The notes under the pieces: model-generated
The model's database searches: none
What the model saw: the letters and a program-made list of their open reading frames with translations, nothing else
What the model was told of the DNA's origin: nothing
Shown here: piece after piece, positions 18,495-27,065 of the stretch
Layout of the letters: each line of letters begins with the position of its first letter
Position numbering within the stretch: the first letter of the stretch is position 1
Assembly: GCF_003732275.1 (NCBI RefSeq)
Contig: NZ_MOBM01000012.1
Span: 62,001 to 126,000, forward strand
Direction: 5' to 3'
DNA length: 64,000 nt
From: Pseudomonas frederiksbergensis
Lineage (GTDB): Bacteria; Pseudomonadota; Gammaproteobacteria; Pseudomonadales; Pseudomonadaceae
Program-made: the position numbers and the translations under genes

Positions 18495-21440
18495 ATGCCC
18501 AGCCCACTGCACCCGGATCAACGCCGGTTCCCTTTGCACATCCACATCAGCGTGATGTTCACCTTCCTGTTGTTACTGACCGGGGTGGTACTGGGCATTT
18601 TCAACTATCGGCAAACCACCCAGATCATTCTTTCCAGCAGCGAAAAACTCTTCAACCGTATCGAGCAGGATGTCCGCCTGGACCTGCATCGCACCTATCA
18701 GCCGATTCGCCATCTGCTGAGCTTGCTGGCGGACAATCCGGCGACCCAGGCGCCCGACCTTGAGCAGCGCCTGGCGTTGCTCAAGCCCTTCAGCCAATCA
18801 CTCAAGGACAACGCCGATCTGGCCTCGCTCTATCTGGGTTACAGCAATGGCGACTTCTTCATGGTTCGTCCTTTGCGCACCGGCGCCCTGAAAACACTGG
18901 TGAAGGCACCAGACAATGCGGCGTATGAGGTGTGGAGCATCGAGCACCCAGGCAGCGATCAGATCCGCTCCCAATCATTGTTTTTCGATCAGAACCTGGC
19001 CCTCATCAGCCGTCACGACAACACCGACGAAACTTACGATCCTCGTACCCGCGCCTGGTTCTCCAGTGCCCGCGGCGACCGTGATCAGATCACCACCGAA
19101 CCCTACCTTTTTTTCTCCACCCACAACGTCGGCACCACACTGGCCCGGCGCAGCGGCGAGCAGGCGGTGATAGGGGGCGACCTCACGCTGGCTGAACTGT
19201 CCGCGACACTGGCCGAACATTTGGTGACCCCCAGTACTGAAATTGTGCTGTTCGATGCCCAGGGTAATGCCATCGCCTACCCCGACAGCAGCAAACTGAT
19301 TGTCGACGAGCAGACGGCCCGGTTGATCAAAGCCGCAGACCTGAGCCCCACACTCGCGGCCCTGCTCAGCAGCCCCCCCAAGGTCAAACGCCTGAACACA
19401 GCAGGCCGCCAATGGATCGTGGCGCGCAGCAGTATCCAGGAGGGTGGCCCGCAGGGACTGCAACTGGCGCTGCTGGTGCCTGAGGATGAATTGCTCATCG
19501 ATGCCTACCGTATGCGCTGGCAAGGCGCATTGATTGCCCTGGCGACGCTGCTGTTGTGCCTGCCGATGGGTTGGCTGACCTCGAGAATCCTGGTCAAACC
19601 CTTGCACGCCCTGGTGCAGGAAGCCGATGCGATTCGTAGTTTCGATTTCAATTTTCCGGCCTCCCGTCGCTCGCCGGTGCTTGAAGTCGACCAATTGAGC
19701 GTGTCGATGGCGCGCATGAAAGACACCCTGGCGAGTTTTTTCCAGATCACCGACAGCCTGAGCGCCGAGACCCGTTTCGCCCCGCTGCTGCAACGGGTGT
19801 TGTTTGAAACCGTAAAGATCGGCCAGGCCCAGGCCGGTCTGCTTTACCTGCGCGAAAGTGATGACGATCGCGTGGAGCCCCATGCGCTGGTCATCAATGG
19901 CAGCTCACAGGCATTGCCGTCATTCGCCATTCAAGGACACACGCCTCAGGATCCGCAGAGCCCTCAATGGATGCAGAAATTGTCGAGCGCCAACAATGTC
20001 GTCACCAGCCTGGGTTTCGAAGAAGCGGGGGATTTGCAGAAGGTTTTGCTCGCACTGGAGTGCCCACGGGTTCATCTGATCGGTATCCGGCTGCACAATC
20101 GTCATAACGAAACCGTCGGGCTGCTGGTCCTGCTGCTGGCCGACAGCGGCACGCAGGACGACCTGGAAAAAATTCGCCCGGACCGCATCGCGTTTCTCCA
20201 GGCGGTTTCCGGTGCAGCCGCCGTGAGTATCGAAAGTCAGCGCCTGCAAGCCAAACAGAAACAGCTGCTGGACTCCTTTATTCAACTGCTGGCTGGCGCG
20301 ATCGATGCCAAGAGTCCCTATACCGGCGGGCACTGCCAGCGGGTGCCGGCACTGACGCTGATGCTGGCGCAGGCCGCTGCCGCCAGTCAGGACCCGGCCT
20401 TCAGCAGTTATCAGCCCACCGAAGATGAGTGGGAAACCCTGCACATCGCTGCCTGGCTGCATGATTGCGGCAAGGTCACTACGCCCGAATACGTGGTCGA
20501 TAAAGCCACGAAGCTTGAGACCCTGAACGATCGCATCCACGAAATCCGCACCCGTTTCGAAGTGCTCAAGCGTGATGCCTGGATCAACTATTGGCAGGCC
20601 ATCGCCCTGGGAGGTGACGAGCAGCATCTGGCGCAATTGCGCAATGCGAACCTGGCGGCGCTGGATGATGATTTCGCGTTCATCGCCCGCTGCAACCTCG
20701 GCAGCGAGGCCATGGCCGAGGCCGATCTGCAACGCCTGAACACCATCGCCCAACGCACCTGGACCCGAACCCTGGATGATCGACTTGGAGTTTCATGGGA
20801 AGAGAACCGTCGCCAGGCCCGCACCCCAACGCCGACCCTGCCGATCAGCGAGTCGCTGCTGGCGGATAAACCCGAACACCTGATCGAACGGGCAGACAGC
20901 GAACTGATCCCGGCCGACAATCCGTGGGGGTTCAAGCTCGACGTGCCACGCTACAAGTACAACCGGGGCGAGCTCTACAACCTGAGCATCACCCGAGGCA
21001 CCCTGACCCGCGAGGAGCGTTACATCATCAATCATCACATGGTGCAGACGATTCTGATGCTCAGTCACCTGCCTTTCCCCGGCCACCTCAATAACGTCAC
21101 GGAGATCGCTGGCGGCCACCACGAAAAAATGGACGGCACCGGTTATCCCAAACGGTTGAAGCGCGAAGACATGAGCTTGCCGGCGCGGATGATGGCGATT
21201 GCCGATATTTTCGAAGCGCTGACCGCCGCCGATCGCCCCTACAAAAAAGCCAAGTCCTTGAGCGAAGCGCTGGGCATCATGGCCACCATGTGCCGTGACG
21301 CCCACATCGACGCCGAGTTGTTCGGGCTGTTCATCAACGACGAAGTCTACTTGCAGTACGCCAAGCGTTTTCTCGACCCACGACAGATTGATGCGGTCGA
21401 CCCGTCAAGCCTTCTGATCAAGGCCGGCTTGATGGTCTGA
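18495..21440 (+). CDS. membrane sensor with Cache, HAMP, GAF-like and HD-GYP domains
   Basis: 981 residues. Membrane segments near 13-36 and 345-365 bracket a periplasmic Cache domain; HAMP follows (370-420), then a GAF-like region (430-590) and a C-terminal HD-GYP domain. The HD pair is at 656 (LHDCGK) and the GYP motif at 883 (HHEKMDGTGYPKR). HD-GYP proteins hydrolyse c-di-GMP to GMP. The HD and GYP motifs are about 227 residues apart, far more than the usual 60-70, because of an insertion near 690-830. ATG 18495 has GGAGAAAG upstream; it is 50 bases after the RocS2-like gene. Confidence 0.9.
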   Translation: MPSPLHPDQRRFPLHIHISVMFTFLLLLTGVVLGIFNYRQTTQIILSSSEKLFNRIEQDVRLDLHRTYQPIRHLLSLLADNPATQAPDLEQRLALLKPFSQSLKDNADLASLYLGYSNGDFFMVRPLRTGALKTLVKAPDNAAYEVWSIEHPGSDQIRSQSLFFDQNLALISRHDNTDETYDPRTRAWFSSARGDRDQITTEPYLFFSTHNVGTTLARRSGEQAVIGGDLTLAELSATLAEHLVTPSTEIVLFDAQGNAIAYPDSSKLIVDEQTARLIKAADLSPTLAALLSSPPKVKRLNTAGRQWIVARSSIQEGGPQGLQLALLVPEDELLIDAYRMRWQGALIALATLLLCLPMGWLTSRILVKPLHALVQEADAIRSFDFNFPASRRSPVLEVDQLSVSMARMKDTLASFFQITDSLSAETRFAPLLQRVLFETVKIGQAQAGLLYLRESDDDRVEPHALVINGSSQALPSFAIQGHTPQDPQSPQWMQKLSSANNVVTSLGFEEAGDLQKVLLALECPRVHLIGIRLHNRHNETVGLLVLLLADSGTQDDLEKIRPDRIAFLQAVSGAAAVSIESQRLQAKQKQLLDSFIQLLAGAIDAKSPYTGGHCQRVPALTLMLAQAAAASQDPAFSSYQPTEDEWETLHIAAWLHDCGKVTTPEYVVDKATKLETLNDRIHEIRTRFEVLKRDAWINYWQAIALGGDEQHLAQLRNANLAALDDDFAFIARCNLGSEAMAEADLQRLNTIAQRTWTRTLDDRLGVSWEENRRQARTPTPTLPISESLLADKPEHLIERADSELIPADNPWGFKLDVPRYKYNRGELYNLSITRGTLTREERYIINHHMVQTILMLSHLPFPGHLNNVTEIAGGHHEKMDGTGYPKRLKREDMSLPARMMAIADIFEALTAADRPYKKAKSLSEALGIMATMCRDAHIDAELFGLFINDEVYLQYAKRFLDPRQIDAVDPSSLLIKAGLMV

Positions 21441-21923
21441 TCAGCAGTCGGTCAGACGCAGGAAAATCGCCGCCAGTTGTTCGATACCGGCCTGATCGTC
21501 AGCGGTAAAACGCGCGAGTTTCGGGCTATCGAGGTCCAGAACGCCGATCAGTCGACCGTCCTTGACCAGCGGCACTACCAGTTCGCTGTTCGAGGCACTG
21601 TCGCACGCGATGTGCCCGGGGAACGCATGTACGTCTTCAACCCGTTGAGTCTGCAAGGTGACCGCCGCCGCCCCGCACACACCGCGACCGAATGGAATCC
21701 GTACACAGGCGATCTGCCCCTGAAACGGGCCAAGCACCAGTTCTTCGTTGCGATTAAGGTAGAAACCGGCCCAGTTCAGGTCATCGAGCTGGTTGAACAG
21801 AAACGCCGAAAATTGTGCGGCGTTCGCGATAAAATCACGCTCGTCTGCCAGCAGCGATTCCAGCTGTGCCCATAGCATGCCGTAGCCCTCCAGGCCTTGG
21901 CCGCTCTTTTGTAAATCGATCAT
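21441..21923 (-). CDS. GAF-domain free methionine-(R)-sulfoxide reductase
   Basis: 160 residues, the usual length of the fRMsr family (E. coli YebR/MsrC), which reduces free methionine-R-sulfoxide. The GAF fold shows NWAGFYLN near 50, GRGVCGAAA near 79 with one catalytic Cys, and HAFPGHIACDSASNSELV with the second. The start ATG 21923 overlaps the end of the upstream ATPase gene by four bases, so the two are coupled. The longer frame to 21980 lies inside that gene. It ends one base after the convergent HD-GYP stop. Confidence 0.9.
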   Translation of the reverse strand: MIDLQKSGQGLEGYGMLWAQLESLLADERDFIANAAQFSAFLFNQLDDLNWAGFYLNRNEELVLGPFQGQIACVRIPFGRGVCGAAAVTLQTQRVEDVHAFPGHIACDSASNSELVVPLVKDGRLIGVLDLDSPKLARFTADDQAGIEQLAAIFLRLTDC

Positions 21924-22810
21924 GCCTTGTGCTCCAACAGCTTCAGCCCGACCCAATAGCGGGCAAATTGATACGCGCAACGTCCGTTGCGATTGCCCCG
22001 GCCCGTGGCCCAGCGCACTGCGAGGATGTCCAGCTCTTCGTCACGCTGCCACTCAAGGCCGGCCTTGTCGGCCAATTGGCCGATCCAGTGTTCGACGACG
22101 TTGAGGAAATGCTCCTGAGTAAACGGATAGAACGACAGCCACAGACCAAAACGGTCCGACAGCGCGATCTTGTCTTCCACCGCCTCACTGGGATGGAGTT
22201 CGCCATCGACCCTTTTCCAGTTCTCGTTATCGCTTTCCTTTTCCGGCACCAGATGGCGGCGGTTGGAAGTGGCGTACAGCAGAACGTTGTCTGGCGCCTG
22301 TTCGAGCGAACCATCGAGCACGCTCTTGAGCACGCGGTAATCGCCCTCGCCCGACTCGAACGACAGGTCATCGCAGAACAGCACAAAACGTTGAGGCAAC
22401 TTGGCGATCAGCTCGACCACGCGCGGCAAGTCCGCCAGGTGATCGCGTTCGATCTCGATCAGCCGCAGGCCGCTCTTGGCGTGTTCCGACAGCAAGGCGC
22501 GCACCAGCGACGATTTACCGGTGCCACGCGAGCCCCAGAGCAAAGCGTGGTTGGCGGGCATGCCGTCGAGAAACTGTCGGGTGTTGCGGCCCAGTTGCTC
22601 CAGTTGCCGGTCAACGCCGATCAAGTCGGTCAAACGCGTGTCCAGGCTGACTTGCAGCGGCAACAGAAAACCGCTGCGCCCCTCGCGCTGCCAGCGTGCG
22701 GCCAGGCAGTGCGTCCAGTCGATGGCTTGTCGAGGCGCGGGAAGCAACGGCTCGATACGGGCCAGAACGGCATTGGCGCGTTCAAGAAAAGCATTCAATC
22801 GGGAATCCAC
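21920..22810 (-). CDS. DUF815-type AAA ATPase
   Basis: 296 residues. The P-loop GSRGTGKSSLVRAL is near 95, the Walker B region is FVLFCDDLSF near 146, and sensor-type ATSNRRHLVPE near 190 matches the DUF815 ATPase family. The N-terminal 80 residues are helical. GTG 22810 has GAGGAGAAGAC just upstream and is preferred over an ATG at 22900, which would add an odd Arg/His-rich stretch. It overlaps the fRMsr gene. Function is unknown; DUF815 proteins are widespread. Confidence 0.88.
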   Translation of the reverse strand: MDSRLNAFLERANAVLARIEPLLPAPRQAIDWTHCLAARWQREGRSGFLLPLQVSLDTRLTDLIGVDRQLEQLGRNTRQFLDGMPANHALLWGSRGTGKSSLVRALLSEHAKSGLRLIEIERDHLADLPRVVELIAKLPQRFVLFCDDLSFESGEGDYRVLKSVLDGSLEQAPDNVLLYATSNRRHLVPEKESDNENWKRVDGELHPSEAVEDKIALSDRFGLWLSFYPFTQEHFLNVVEHWIGQLADKAGLEWQRDEELDILAVRWATGRGNRNGRCAYQFARYWVGLKLLEHKA

Positions 22811-22922
22811 GTCTTCTCCTCGGGCACGTTCACGGTAATGATGGCGGTACAACGACGAAACACAGCGCCTACACCCCCTATGGGTGTTCTGCGAGAACAT
22901 CGGTATCCATTGATGATCGACT

Positions 22923-25286
22923 ATGCTTGAGCAGCGAAGGGAAACGGAAGTGGTTCAACATCTCATGGATATCAAGTTCAGCCACCGGCTGTCGTACAAA
23001 CAGGCCAGGATTACGGTGCTGGCCGGCTTCATTCTGGGCACGCTGCTCAGCCTGCTGCAAATAGGCATCGATTATGCCAGCGAAGACGCCTCTATCAACC
23101 GCGAAATACTGTCCTTGCTGGAAATCAGCCATAACCCCGCATCCCGCATCGCCTACAACATCGATGCCGAACTCGCTCAGGAACTGGCCCTGGGCCTGTT
23201 GCGCTCCCCGGCAATCATCGGCGCGCAATTGACCGACAACAACAGTACCGTGCTGGCCAGCGTCAAACGTCCGGGTCTGGAAAACAATGACCGGATGATC
23301 AGCGACTTCCTGTTCGGCGCCAACCGGCAGTTCGAAGACCGCCTTTACCTGGACCACTTGCCGGACGAATCCCTCGGGACCTTGCGCCTGGAAGTCGATA
23401 CCTACACCTTTGGCAGTCGTTTCCTGCGCCGGGCCGAAGTGACCCTGCTCAACGGCTTCGCGCGCAGCCTGATTCTCACGGGCATTCTGCTGGCATTGTT
23501 TTACGTGATGCTGACCAAACCGCTGGTGCGTGTTATCCGCGAACTCAGCGGCCGTGATCCGCGCAGCGCGGAACCGACGTTGCTGGAGTGTCCAACGGGG
23601 CATGAAAACGATGAAATCGGGGTCTTGGTCGAGGTCGCCAATCAGCAGTTCGAAAACATTGCCACCGAAATCCAGCAGCGGCGCAACGCCGAAAACCGCC
23701 TGACCGACTACCTCTCGCAACTGGAAAACATCGTCTCGGCCCGCACCGCGGAACTCAAGGCGATCAATACCCGCCTCAGCCAATCCAACGAGGAACTGGA
23801 AGTCGCCCGCAGCACTGCCCTGGACATGGCCGAAGCGCGCTCGGTGTTCCTGGCCAACATGAGCCATGAAATCCGCACGCCCCTCAACGGTCTGCTGGGG
23901 ATGATCGCGCTCTCGCTGGACGGCCCGCTCAATGCCGAGCAGCAGCAACAGCTGTCCATCGCCCATGACTCGGGCAAAGTGCTAGTGGAACTGCTCAACG
24001 ATATTCTCGACCTGTCGAAGTTCGATGCCGGCCAACTCGAACTCGAACACATTCCATTCGACCTTGGTTCGCTGATCGAAGACACCGCCAACCTGCTGTC
24101 CCAGAACGCCGCGCCGAGTGTCGAGCTGGCATGTCTGATCGACCCGCAATTTCCCGCACTGGTGCTCGGCGATCCGACCCGGGTCCGGCAGATCGTCAGC
24201 AACTTGTTGTCCAACGCCCTCAAATTCACCCGTTTCGGGCGGGTCGATGTGCGTCTTTCTATGTTCGAAGACGGCGTACGGATCGAAGTCTGCGACACTG
24301 GTATCGGCATCGCCCAGGATGCGCAGGTCAAAATCTTCCAGCCGTTCACCCAGGCCGGTGCCGGCATTACCCGGCAATTTGGCGGGACGGGCTTGGGCCT
24401 GGCGCTGACTTATAGCCTCTGCGAAGCCATGCAAGGGCGTCTGACAATCAGCTCGGAAGCGGGCTTCGGCAGCCAGTTCTGCGCCGACCTGCCCCTGCCC
24501 TGCCATACCCGGGCCATTTCTCCGGCCGCACTGCGGGGCAACATCGTCGCGATTACCGCCGCCAGCAGCGGTCTGGCGGAATTGTTGAGCAGTCTGTTAC
24601 CCGGCTGGGGGCTCGACTATCAGCAGCGCTCCATCGATGACCGGTTGATCGGTCTGCAGCCGGATGTGCTGATCACTGACTGCCCCGAATGCCTGTTTGG
24701 CCTGCGTCCTACCTTCACCGCGCCGATTCTGCTGGTGACCGCTTACGGCAGTTTCCTGCCCGGCGAGCAAGCCAACGCCCTGGCGCCTTTGCAGCAGCAG
24801 GCGCGGCCTTTGGCGCGTAACGCGCTTTATCAGGCATTGCGGCGGATCTTGCAGCCGGAACTCACCACGATCAACGGTGCCCGGATCGAAGCCATCTCAC
24901 CCCAGCGACGCGGACGCATCCTGCTGGTGGAGGACAATCCGGTCAATCAGTTGGTGGCCAAGGGAATGCTCGGAAAACTCGGTTGCGAGGTGAGCGTCGC
25001 GGCCCACGGTGGCGAAGCGCTGGATCAGCTTGAGCAGAGCGAATTCGATCTGGTGCTGATGGACTGCAACATGCCAGTGATGGACGGCTATGAAGCCAGT
25101 CGGCAGATCCGTCGCAGCGGGCGTTGGCCACAGCTGCCCATCGTCGCCCTGACCGCCAACGCCATGTCCGAAGAACGCGAACGCTGCCGTGCGGCGGGCA
25201 TGAGTGACTACCTGGCCAAACCCTTCCGCCGAGAAGAACTGGCCGCCCTGCTCGACTTGTGGATACCCACTATGACAGCGCTTTGA
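22923..25286 (+). CDS. sagS: SagS-type hybrid sensor histidine kinase
   Basis: 787 residues, close to SagS of P. aeruginosa (786). Membrane segments near 30-50 and 180-200 enclose a periplasmic sensor. HAMP-like and coiled-coil regions follow (200-300), then HisKA with His315 in MSHEIRTPLNG, an ATPase domain (GGTGLGL near 485) and a C-terminal receiver with Asp714 (LMDCNMPVMDG). There is no Hpt, so an external phosphotransfer protein such as HptB is expected. SagS helps cells switch to biofilm growth. Starts at 22950 and 22965 are also possible. ospR lies just downstream, as at the PAO1 locus I recall. Confidence 0.85.
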   Translation: MLEQRRETEVVQHLMDIKFSHRLSYKQARITVLAGFILGTLLSLLQIGIDYASEDASINREILSLLEISHNPASRIAYNIDAELAQELALGLLRSPAIIGAQLTDNNSTVLASVKRPGLENNDRMISDFLFGANRQFEDRLYLDHLPDESLGTLRLEVDTYTFGSRFLRRAEVTLLNGFARSLILTGILLALFYVMLTKPLVRVIRELSGRDPRSAEPTLLECPTGHENDEIGVLVEVANQQFENIATEIQQRRNAENRLTDYLSQLENIVSARTAELKAINTRLSQSNEELEVARSTALDMAEARSVFLANMSHEIRTPLNGLLGMIALSLDGPLNAEQQQQLSIAHDSGKVLVELLNDILDLSKFDAGQLELEHIPFDLGSLIEDTANLLSQNAAPSVELACLIDPQFPALVLGDPTRVRQIVSNLLSNALKFTRFGRVDVRLSMFEDGVRIEVCDTGIGIAQDAQVKIFQPFTQAGAGITRQFGGTGLGLALTYSLCEAMQGRLTISSEAGFGSQFCADLPLPCHTRAISPAALRGNIVAITAASSGLAELLSSLLPGWGLDYQQRSIDDRLIGLQPDVLITDCPECLFGLRPTFTAPILLVTAYGSFLPGEQANALAPLQQQARPLARNALYQALRRILQPELTTINGARIEAISPQRRGRILLVEDNPVNQLVAKGMLGKLGCEVSVAAHGGEALDQLEQSEFDLVLMDCNMPVMDGYEASRQIRRSGRWPQLPIVALTANAMSEERERCRAAGMSDYLAKPFRREELAALLDLWIPTMTAL

Positions 25287-25731
25287 TTTGCCCCAGCAGG
25301 TGATCAAGGCCATCGCGCAGATCATTCAGACGATCAAGATCGACGCCGCTATCGCACAACAGCCGGGCCTTGAGCGGCCCGACCTGATCGCGCAACGCCT
25401 TGCCGGCGGGCGACAGGCTCAAATGCACCTCACGCTCATCGCGCGCCGAACGCTGACGCTGCACCATCTGCAGTTGCTCAAGTCGTTTGAGCAGCGGCGT
25501 CAAGGTCCCGGAATCCAGCGCCAGGCGCTCACCCAAGGCCTTGACCGTCGGCTGCTCCGGCGCTGCCTCCTGCCATTCCCACAACACCAGCATCGCCAGG
25601 TATTGCGGGTAGGTCAGGCCCAACTGATCGAGCATCGGCTTATAGGCACGGATCACCGCCCGAGAAGCCGCATACAGCTTGAAGCAGAGCTGACTGTCAA
25701 GCTTCAGCGAATCAACTGACAACGTGTTCAT
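25270..25731 (-). CDS. ospR: MarR/OhrR-family peroxide-sensing repressor, OspR-like
   Basis: 153 residues with a winged helix fold. The reactive Cys16 (LDSQLCFKLYA) and the conserved tyrosines in YKPMLDQLGLTYPQY match OhrR, and a second Cys126 suggests a two-cysteine mechanism. OspR of P. aeruginosa controls the gpx next door, pigment production and oxidative response. ATG 25731 overlaps the gpx stop by four bases; the frame from 26067 runs inside gpx and is false. The convergent kinase stop overlaps its end by 17 bases. An inverted repeat in the gpx promoter is a likely target. Confidence 0.9.
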   Translation of the reverse strand: MNTLSVDSLKLDSQLCFKLYAASRAVIRAYKPMLDQLGLTYPQYLAMLVLWEWQEAAPEQPTVKALGERLALDSGTLTPLLKRLEQLQMVQRQRSARDEREVHLSLSPAGKALRDQVGPLKARLLCDSGVDLDRLNDLRDGLDHLLGQIKALS

Positions 25732-26213
25732 TTGAGCAGGGCTTCGATCTCGCGGCTCAAGTCCTGCGGTTTGGTCGCCGGAGCAAAGCGCTTGACCAAC
25801 TGACCGTCCTTGCCGATCAGGAACTTGGTGAAGTTCCACTTGATACCTTGGGAACCCAGCACGCCCGGTGCGCGCTTTTTCAGTTGAACGAACAGCGGAT
25901 GGGCGTCGGCACCATTCACTTCGATCTTCTTGAACAGCGGGAAACTCACCCCGTAATTCAACTCGCAGAACTCGGAAATTGCCCCCTCGTTGCCCGGCTC
26001 TTGCTTGCCAAACTGATTGCAGGGAAAGCCGAGCACCACCAAGCCTTGATCCTTGTAGGTCTGCCACAGCTCTTCAAGGCCTTTGTACTGCGGGGTGAAC
26101 CCGCATTTGCTGGCGGTGTTGACCACCAGCACCGCTTTGCCGGCGAAATCGGCCAGGGTCTTTTGCTCGCCCTTGATGGTGGTGCAAGGGATGCTCAGCA
26201 GGTTGTCACTCAT
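25728..26213 (-). CDS. glutathione peroxidase
   Basis: 161 residues, the bacterial BtuE/Gpx length. Peroxidatic Cys37 lies in NTASKCGFTPQ, the conserved Gln in GFPCNQFGKQEPG and the Trp in WNFTKFL. Bacterial enzymes of this type often use thioredoxin more than glutathione, so the true donor is unknown. ATG 26213 gives the family start MSDNLLSIPC. The frame extending to 26408 crosses a REP element and is rejected. It is the first gene of the gpx-ospR pair. Confidence 0.95.
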   Translation of the reverse strand: MSDNLLSIPCTTIKGEQKTLADFAGKAVLVVNTASKCGFTPQYKGLEELWQTYKDQGLVVLGFPCNQFGKQEPGNEGAISEFCELNYGVSFPLFKKIEVNGADAHPLFVQLKKRAPGVLGSQGIKWNFTKFLIGKDGQLVKRFAPATKPQDLSREIEALLK

Positions 26214-26245
26214 GGCACGAACTCCGAATGGAAGAACAAAGACCA

Positions 26246-26274
26246 AACATAGCGAGCAATTGAATTGTGTGCAA
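26246..26274 (-). promoter_or_regulatory. gpx-ospR promoter with an OhrR-family operator
   Basis: On the minus strand, TTGCAC (26269-26274), a 17-base spacer and TATGTT (26246-26251) form a fair sigma-70 promoter. The spacer holds the inverted repeat CAATTcAATTG (26257-26267), matching the core of the published OhrR-family site ACAATT-AATTGT. A repressor bound there would block the polymerase, which fits autorepression by OspR. The transcription start is inferred. Confidence 0.6.
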
Positions 26275-26313
26275 TTTAATAAACCAATAGATGCCTGACG
26301 CACAACCTCCACC

Positions 26314-26402
26314 GTAGGAGCTGCCGAAGGCTGCGATCTTTTGATCTTGATCTTTTCGGGACCGCTGAAGATCAAAAGATCGCAGCCTTCGGCAGCTCCT
26401 AC
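26314..26402. repeat. REP doublet, 'GTAGGAGCTGCCGAAGG' class
   Basis: Two inverted copies of a unit beginning GTAGGAGCTGCCGAAGGC and continuing into GATCTTTTGATC, separated by a short spacer, form a large hairpin. It differs in sequence from the other REP doublets of this window. It lies between gpx and msrB. Confidence 0.85.
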
Positions 26403-26444
26403 ATGCACATTACATTTGCGACATCAGCAAGATACCGATGCAGA

Positions 26445-26840
26445 TTATTCGCGGGGAACGAGGTCCAGGCACACCGAGTTGATGCAATAACGCAGGCCAG
26501 TGGGCGGCGGACCGTCCGGGAACACATGCCCCAGGTGAGCATCGCATGTGGCGCAGACCACTTCGGTGCGGATCATGCCGTGGCTGACATCACGAATCTC
26601 GACCATGGCGCTGTCGCCGATCGGCGCGTAGAAGCTCGGCCAGCCGCAGCCGGAATCGAATTTGGTCTTGGAATCGAACAGCGGCGCGTTGCAGCAGATG
26701 CAGTGGTAAACACCGTCGACCTTGCTGTCGTTGTACTTACCGGAGAATGGCCGCTCGGTGCCCTTGAGGCGGCAAACGTTATACTGCTCCGGATCGAGCA
26801 TGGCCCGCCATTCTTCCAGGGTTTTTTCCAACTTTTCCAT
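26445..26840 (-). CDS. msrB: peptide-methionine (R)-S-oxide reductase MsrB
   Basis: 131 residues, typical MsrB length. It reduces methionine-R-sulfoxide in proteins. Two zinc CXXC pairs are visible (HCICCNA and [11 protein letters not shown]), the SGCGWPSFY segment near 65, and the catalytic Cys in [11 protein letters not shown] near the C-terminus. Three ATGs in tandem (26846, 26843, 26840) follow a GAGG; the last gives the usual [11 protein letters not shown] start. With ospR-gpx nearby this is a thiol-stress neighbourhood, although a REP doublet separates the units. Confidence 0.95.
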   Translation of the reverse strand: MEKLEKTLEEWRAMLDPEQYNVCRLKGTERPFSGKYNDSKVDGVYHCICCNAPLFDSKTKFDSGCGWPSFYAPIGDSAMVEIRDVSHGMIRTEVVCATCDAHLGHVFPDGPPPTGLRYCINSVCLDLVPRE

Positions 26841-27065
26841 CATCACACCTCAGCAGCTGAAAAAGCCCGATCTGTACCTTTTCCACGGATCGGGCGGCAC
26901 GTATGATTGCGCCTCGTCAAACGCCAGTCTGGCAGCCAGACCACGCGCATTCAAACGGATTATGAGTGCCGCCACTCAAGGCGTCAGGCCTGTGTGAATA
27001 CGCAGGATTACCAGTACGGTCGTTCATACGCCGTCTGGATCGTTCATTTTCGGGAACACATCGCC

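Noticed and set aside
25732..26067. N-terminal extension of ospR
   Set aside because: It overlaps gpx in another frame; ospR has a coupled ATG at 25731.
26314..26402. Terminator of gpx or msrB
   Set aside because: It lies upstream of gpx, its sequence is a REP doublet, and there is no T run after the stem.
26907..27065. N-terminal extension of alaA
   Set aside because: The residues are Arg/Gln-rich and unlike AlaA, which starts normally at 27066.
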